DNA from: Morganella psychrotolerans
Lineage (GTDB): Bacteria; Pseudomonadota; Gammaproteobacteria; Enterobacterales; Enterobacteriaceae
Assembly: GCF_001676055.1 (NCBI RefSeq)
Contig: NZ_LZEX01000012.1
Coordinates: 1 to 64,000, forward strand
Length of the DNA stretch: 64,000 nt
Direction: 5' to 3'
The notes under the pieces are model-generated. The model was not told the origin of the DNA and searched no databases. It worked only from the letters and a program-made list of their open reading frames with translations. The position numbers and the translations under genes are program-made. Each line of letters starts with the position of its first letter. Position 1 is the stretch's first letter. Positions 60,017-64,000 of the stretch are shown here, one piece after another.

Positions 60017-61091
60017 GAGATTGTTCCTGCTGCGCCTGCGCGCGTTCAGTTTCGCGCTGCTGTTTCAGTATCTGTTTGCGTTTCTGATCTGCGGCTTCCC
60101 ACGCTTCATAGGCAATAACCACTTTTGCCACAATCGGGTGACGCACCACATCTTCGCTGTGGAAGAAGTTAAAGCTCAGTTCCGGAACATCTGCCAGCAC
60201 TTCAATCGCATGGCGCAGTCCTGATTTATTGCCGTTCGGCAGGTCAATCTGGGTAATATCCCCGGTAATGACCGCTTTGGAATTAAAGCCGATGCGGGTC
60301 AGGAACATTTTCATCTGTTCGATGGTGGTGTTCTGGCTCTCGTCGAGAATAATAAAGGCATCGTTCAGTGTGCGTCCGCGCATATAGGCCAGCGGGGCCA
60401 CTTCAATCACGTTGCGCTCAATCAGTTTTTCCACTTTTTCAAAGCCGAGCATCTCAAACAGTGCGTCATAAAGCGGGCGCAGGTAAGGATCGACTTTCTG
60501 GCTGAGATCGCCGGGCAAAAACCCGAGCTTTTCACCGGCTTCAACAGCAGGGCGGGTCAGCATGATGCGGCGCACTTCCTGACGCTCCAGTGCATCTACG
60601 GCGGCGGCAACCGCCAGATAGGTTTTCCCGGTACCGGCAGGTCCGATACCGAAGGTAATATCATGATCCAGAATATGGGCGATATATTGCGCCTGATTCG
60701 GCGTGCGGGGTTTGACCACGCCACGCTTGGTTTTGATATTAACGGCTTTGCCGTAATCCGGAACGTGCTCGTCGTTCTGCTCAAGCACACGGCTTTCTGC
60801 GACCGCCAGGTGAACCTGCTCCGGGTCGATATCACAGATAACGCCGCGCACCGGCGAGGTTTCCACATAGAGCTGACGCAAAATAGCGGCAGCAGCTTTG
60901 ACACAGTGTGGTTTGCCGGTCAGCCGGAAACGGTTGTCGCGGCGGCTGATTTCGGTGCCCAGGCGGCGCTCCAGAAGTTTGATGTTGTCATCAAACGGTC
61001 CGCACAGGCTTTGCAGGCGCGCATTTTCTGCGGGCTCAAGGAATATTTCCTGTGTGGCAACCTGTGAAGGTGATGTATAGGTATCTGTCAC
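60009..61091 (-). CDS. ybeZ: PhoH-like ATPase YbeZ (PhoL)
   Basis: A 360-residue P-loop ATPase, thought to aid YbeY in RNA processing. Walker A is [14 protein letters not shown], Walker B is [11 protein letters not shown], and the sensor segment is [15 protein letters not shown]. The start is GTG at 61091 with AGAGAG 6 bases upstream. It follows miaB by 51 bases, in which a T-less hairpin lies. Confidence 0.95.
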   Translation of the reverse strand: MTDTYTSPSQVATQEIFLEPAENARLQSLCGPFDDNIKLLERRLGTEISRRDNRFRLTGKPHCVKAAAAILRQLYVETSPVRGVICDIDPEQVHLAVAESRVLEQNDEHVPDYGKAVNIKTKRGVVKPRTPNQAQYIAHILDHDITFGIGPAGTGKTYLAVAAAVDALERQEVRRIMLTRPAVEAGEKLGFLPGDLSQKVDPYLRPLYDALFEMLGFEKVEKLIERNVIEVAPLAYMRGRTLNDAFIILDESQNTTIEQMKMFLTRIGFNSKAVITGDITQIDLPNGNKSGLRHAIEVLADVPELSFNFFHSEDVVRHPIVAKVVIAYEAWEAADQKRKQILKQQRETERAQAQQEQSHE

Positions 61092-61109
61092 TGAATCTCT
61101 CTGTTTTTT

Positions 61110-61137
61110 ATTACGGGCAGGAATAATTGCCCGTAAT
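61110..61137. other. Hairpin between miaB and ybeZ
   Basis: ATTACGGGCA (61110-61119) and TGCCCGTAAT (61128-61137) form a 10-bp perfect stem with an 8-base loop. On the transcribed minus strand it is followed by A, not T, so it is not a terminator for miaB. It probably marks an mRNA processing or stability element between the two genes. Confidence 0.6.
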
Positions 61138-61142
61138 CATGA

Positions 61143-62582
61143 TTAATGTGTGGTTGGCTGATATGTACCCACACCCAGTTCGTCTTCTTTGCGGGTACGG
61201 GCGATAACGGATGCCGGTGTTTCATGAACACGCAGGTTCATCTGATCTTCCGTCCGGATAATTTTTCCGCGCAGTGAATTGGTGTAAACGTCATCAATTT
61301 CAACGTCCACAAATTTGCCGATCATCTCAGGAGTTCCCTCAAAGTTGACCACGCGGTTGCTTTCAGTGCGTCCGGATAACTCCATCACGTTTTTGCGGGA
61401 CGTACCTTCCACCAGGATACGCTGAACGGTTCCCAGCATCTGACGGCTGTGGCTCATCGCCTGTTGGGTGATACGCTGTTGTAACAGGTACAGGCGCTGT
61501 TTTTTCTCATCTTCGCTGACATCATCCGGCAGATCTGCCGCCGGTGTTCCGGGACGTGCGGAGTAAACAAAGCTGTAGCTGATATCAAATTTGATATCGG
61601 CAATCAGTTGCATAGTTTTCTGGAAATCATCTTCTGTCTCGCCCGGGAAGCCGACGATAAAATCAGAACTGATAAGCACATCCGGGCGTGCTTTGCGCAC
61701 TTTACGGATGATGCTTTTGTATTCCAGTGCGGTATGGGCGCGTTTCATCATAGTCAGAATACGGTCTGATCCGCTTTGTACCGGCAGATGCAGGAAGCTG
61801 ACCAGTTCCGGTGTATCTTCATACACAGCAACAATATCATCTGTAAATTCAATCGGATGGCTGGTGGTAAAGCGGACACGGTCGATACCGTCAATAGCGG
61901 CAACCAGGCGGAGAAGCTCGGCAAAGCTGCAAATTCCGCCACCGAATGCCGGTCCGCGGTAGGCATTTACGTTTTGCCCCAGCAGGTTAACCTCGCGCAC
62001 GCCTTGTGCGGCTAATTGCGCGATTTCAAACAGAATATCATCACACGGACGGCTTACTTCCTCACCACGGGTGTAAGGTACCACACAGAATGTGCAGTAT
62101 TTATTGCAGCCTTCCATGATAGACACAAACGCAGAAGGGCCGTCAGCACGCGGTTCCGGCAGATTGTCGAATTTTTCGATTTCCGGAAAGCTGATATCAA
62201 CAATCGGGCTGCGATCGCCTCTGAGTTTGTTGATCATTTCCGGCAGTCGGTGCAGGGTTTGCGGGCCGAAAACAATATCAACCGCAGGGGCGCGGCGGCG
62301 GATAAAATCCCCTTCCTGTGACGCAACACATCCGCCGACACAAATAATAATGTCCGGATTCTTGTCTTTCAGGTTTTTCCAGCGACCGAGCTGATGAAAG
62401 ACTTTCTCTTGTGCTTTTTCCCGGATAGAGCAGGTATTTAGCAGGAGAATATCGGCTTCATCAGAGTTGTCTGTTAAAGTGTAGCCGTGGGTGCTTTCCA
62501 GCAGGTCTGCCATTTTGGATGAATCATATTCATTCATCTGACAGCCCCAGGTTTTTATATACAGTTTTTTACTCGTCGACAT
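61143..62582 (-). CDS. miaB: tRNA methylthiotransferase MiaB
   Basis: Radical-SAM enzyme that adds a methylthio group to i6A37 of tRNA; 479 residues (E. coli 474). The N-terminal auxiliary-cluster cysteines are in [23 protein letters not shown] and CVGGCVASQ. The radical-SAM motif is [17 protein letters not shown], and a TRAM domain ends the protein. Divergent from ubiF. Confidence 0.97.
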   Translation of the reverse strand: MSTSKKLYIKTWGCQMNEYDSSKMADLLESTHGYTLTDNSDEADILLLNTCSIREKAQEKVFHQLGRWKNLKDKNPDIIICVGGCVASQEGDFIRRRAPAVDIVFGPQTLHRLPEMINKLRGDRSPIVDISFPEIEKFDNLPEPRADGPSAFVSIMEGCNKYCTFCVVPYTRGEEVSRPCDDILFEIAQLAAQGVREVNLLGQNVNAYRGPAFGGGICSFAELLRLVAAIDGIDRVRFTTSHPIEFTDDIVAVYEDTPELVSFLHLPVQSGSDRILTMMKRAHTALEYKSIIRKVRKARPDVLISSDFIVGFPGETEDDFQKTMQLIADIKFDISYSFVYSARPGTPAADLPDDVSEDEKKQRLYLLQQRITQQAMSHSRQMLGTVQRILVEGTSRKNVMELSGRTESNRVVNFEGTPEMIGKFVDVEIDDVYTNSLRGKIIRTEDQMNLRVHETPASVIARTRKEDELGVGTYQPTTH

Positions 62583-62786
62583 TTTCTCAATCCGCTGTTT
62601 TCAGTGAAATAATACCCGCAACACTGAAAAGCATTGTGCGTATCCAATCAGGTTTTGACAGAACCAATGGTCGATATTGTATTCATTTGACACACCGGTG
62701 ACCAGACCCGGCAGCACGGATCTTCATCTTTCCCGGTGAATTTACGGCAATTGAACAAAAAATCAACGTATTAAAGTAGGTATCTC

Positions 62787-63968
62787 ATGGATAACCCGAT
62801 AACACATTCTGAAGTCACCGTCGTCGGCGGGGGTATGATTGGTGCCGCTTGCGCCCTGGGGCTGGCTGAGGCCGGTTTTCGTGTCACAGTTGCAGAGTTG
62901 CAGGCTCCCGCGCCTTTTGATGCACAGGCGCAGCCTGATGTGCGGATTTCCGCTGTCAGCAGGGCGTCAGTTGAATTATTAGCCGCACTTGGCGTGTGGG
63001 ATGCAATCCGCGCGATGCGCTGTGTACCGTACCGGACACTGGAAACCTATGAAACGCCGGGATCTGAAGTCACCTTTACCGCAGAGAGCCTCGGGTTACC
63101 CGAACTTGGGTATATGGTGGAAAACCGGATACTGCAACTGGCGCTGTGGGAGAAAGTCACCGCACATGAACGCATCACCTGCTTGTGTCCGGCGCAGTTA
63201 CAGACTATGACAAAGCAGGGCAGAGAGTGGTTGCTGACGTTTGACAGCGGGGAGCAGATGAGCAGCCGCCTGGTAATTGGTGCTGATGGTGCGCGCTCAC
63301 AGGTCAGAACGCTGACCGGCATCGGCAGCCGTGGCTGGCAGTACCGTCAGTCCTGTATGCTGATTTCGGTTGATACTCACGCAGCGCAGCAGGATCTCAC
63401 CTGGCAGCAGTTTTTCCCGTCGGGCCCGCGTGCGTTTCTGCCGTTGTTTGATTCATATGCGTCATTGGTCTGGTATGACTCACCCGCCCGCATCCGACAG
63501 CTCAGTAAGTTGCCGATGGCACAATTGCAGGACGAGATCCGCACAGCATTTCCGGCACGGCTGGGTGAGGTTACACCTCTGGCTGCCGGTTCGTTTCCGC
63601 TGGTGCGCCATCATGCAGCGCATTATGTTCAGGATGGTATTGCCCTGATTGGTGATGCGGCACATACCATTAATCCGCTGGCCGGACAGGGAGTAAACCT
63701 CGGATACCGGGATGTGGATGCGTTGCTGGATGTATTAATTAATGCGCGGACATGTTGTGAGGACTGGAGCAGTACAGAAGTTCTGAAACGTTATGAGCGC
63801 CGCCGCCGTCCGGATAACCTGCTTATGCAGGCGGGGATGGATGCATTTTATCTGGCGTTCAGTAATACGCTGCCGGGATTGCAGCCGTTGCGTAATCTGG
63901 CACTGACGGTAGCACAACGGGCCACTCCGCTGAAGAAATTAGCACTGAAGTACGCGCTGGGGATTTGA
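62787..63968 (+). CDS. ubiF: 3-demethoxyubiquinol 3-hydroxylase UbiF
   Basis: FAD-dependent monooxygenase that hydroxylates 2-octaprenyl-3-methyl-6-methoxy-1,4-benzoquinol in ubiquinone synthesis. 393 residues (E. coli 391). The FAD-binding VVGGGMIGAACALGLAEAG, the RLVIGADGARSQVR (DG motif) and IALIGDAAHTINPLAGQGVN (GD motif) are all present. AGG lies 7 bases before the ATG. In E. coli a tRNA cluster follows ubiF; here only 32 bases remain in the window. Confidence 0.96.
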   Translation: MDNPITHSEVTVVGGGMIGAACALGLAEAGFRVTVAELQAPAPFDAQAQPDVRISAVSRASVELLAALGVWDAIRAMRCVPYRTLETYETPGSEVTFTAESLGLPELGYMVENRILQLALWEKVTAHERITCLCPAQLQTMTKQGREWLLTFDSGEQMSSRLVIGADGARSQVRTLTGIGSRGWQYRQSCMLISVDTHAAQQDLTWQQFFPSGPRAFLPLFDSYASLVWYDSPARIRQLSKLPMAQLQDEIRTAFPARLGEVTPLAAGSFPLVRHHAAHYVQDGIALIGDAAHTINPLAGQGVNLGYRDVDALLDVLINARTCCEDWSSTEVLKRYERRRRPDNLLMQAGMDAFYLAFSNTLPGLQPLRNLALTVAQRATPLKKLALKYALGI

Positions 63969-64000
63969 GTATCGGATTCAGGCGGAGCCGGAGAATTTCT

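Noticed and set aside
61110-61137. Terminator for miaB
   Set aside because: The stem is followed by A, not T, on the transcribed strand.
63969-64000. tRNA genes after ubiF, as in E. coli
   Set aside because: The window ends 32 bases after ubiF; nothing tRNA-like can be seen.

Overview
The window looks like chromosomal DNA of an enterobacterium, most likely Morganellaceae and probably Morganella. The core genes are close to their E. coli orthologues. The coding GC content appears to be near 50%, higher than I would expect for Proteus or Providencia. ERIC-type palindromes with TATACCC/GGGTATA ends are scattered between the genes, and an scsABCD cluster of the Proteus/Salmonella type is present. 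The genus is an inference; no 16S sequence lies in the window.

Layout. (1) 1-362: the 3' end of a 23S rRNA gene, a complete 5S gene and the rrn terminator. (2) 363-8622: an AT-richer accessory segment with two large autotransporter adhesins and a small LprI-like secreted protein, where E. coli carries kgtP. (3) 8623-15414: yfiM, pssA, patZ, tapT (yfiP) and yfiF, syntenic with E. coli but without trxC. (4) 15603-20820: the emrRAB multidrug efflux operon (genes in the order emrR-emrA-emrB on the minus strand) and a frameshifted MFS transporter. (5) 20974-28729: proVWX (glycine betaine/proline uptake) behind nrdHIEF (class Ib ribonucleotide reductase), which has two NrdR boxes and a possible Fur box. 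(6) 28913-31329: a junction with an ERIC element, selU, an MGMT-type gene and cspE; here the order switches from the rrnG/nrd block of E. coli to its cspE-ubiF block. (7) 31565-48356: a DMT transporter, lipA, lipB (frameshifted), ybeD, dacA, rlpA, mrdB, mrdA, rlmH, rsfS, a three-gene insertion (ybgA-like, hxlR-type regulator, SDR) in the place of cobC, then nadD, holA, lptE and leuS. (8) 48707-52797: the gltIJKL glutamate/aspartate importer. (9) 52429-57026: scsABCD and a higBA toxin-antitoxin cassette bracketed by a duplicated terminator. (10) 57037-63968: lnt, corC, ybeY, ybeZ and miaB, with ubiF divergent.

How the genes work together. The largest theme is envelope building: RodA and PBP2 elongate the wall, PBP5 and RlpA trim it, Lnt finishes lipoproteins, LptE inserts LPS, PssA makes phosphatidylethanolamine, and the Scs proteins handle periplasmic disulfides and copper stress. 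A second theme is translation and RNA maintenance (5S/23S rRNA, RlmH, RsfS, YbeY, MiaB, TapT, SelU, LeuS). Lipoylation, NAD synthesis, ubiquinone synthesis and dNTP supply complete the housekeeping set.

The oddest signals are: three independent one-base frameshifts, each explained by one missing G just before a C; the higBA cassette flanked by two near-identical terminators; the 168-bp tandem repeats in the second autotransporter; a family of ten ERIC elements in full and short forms; and several strong unassigned hairpins. I see no CRISPR array, prophage, transposase, or clearly novel multi-gene system.
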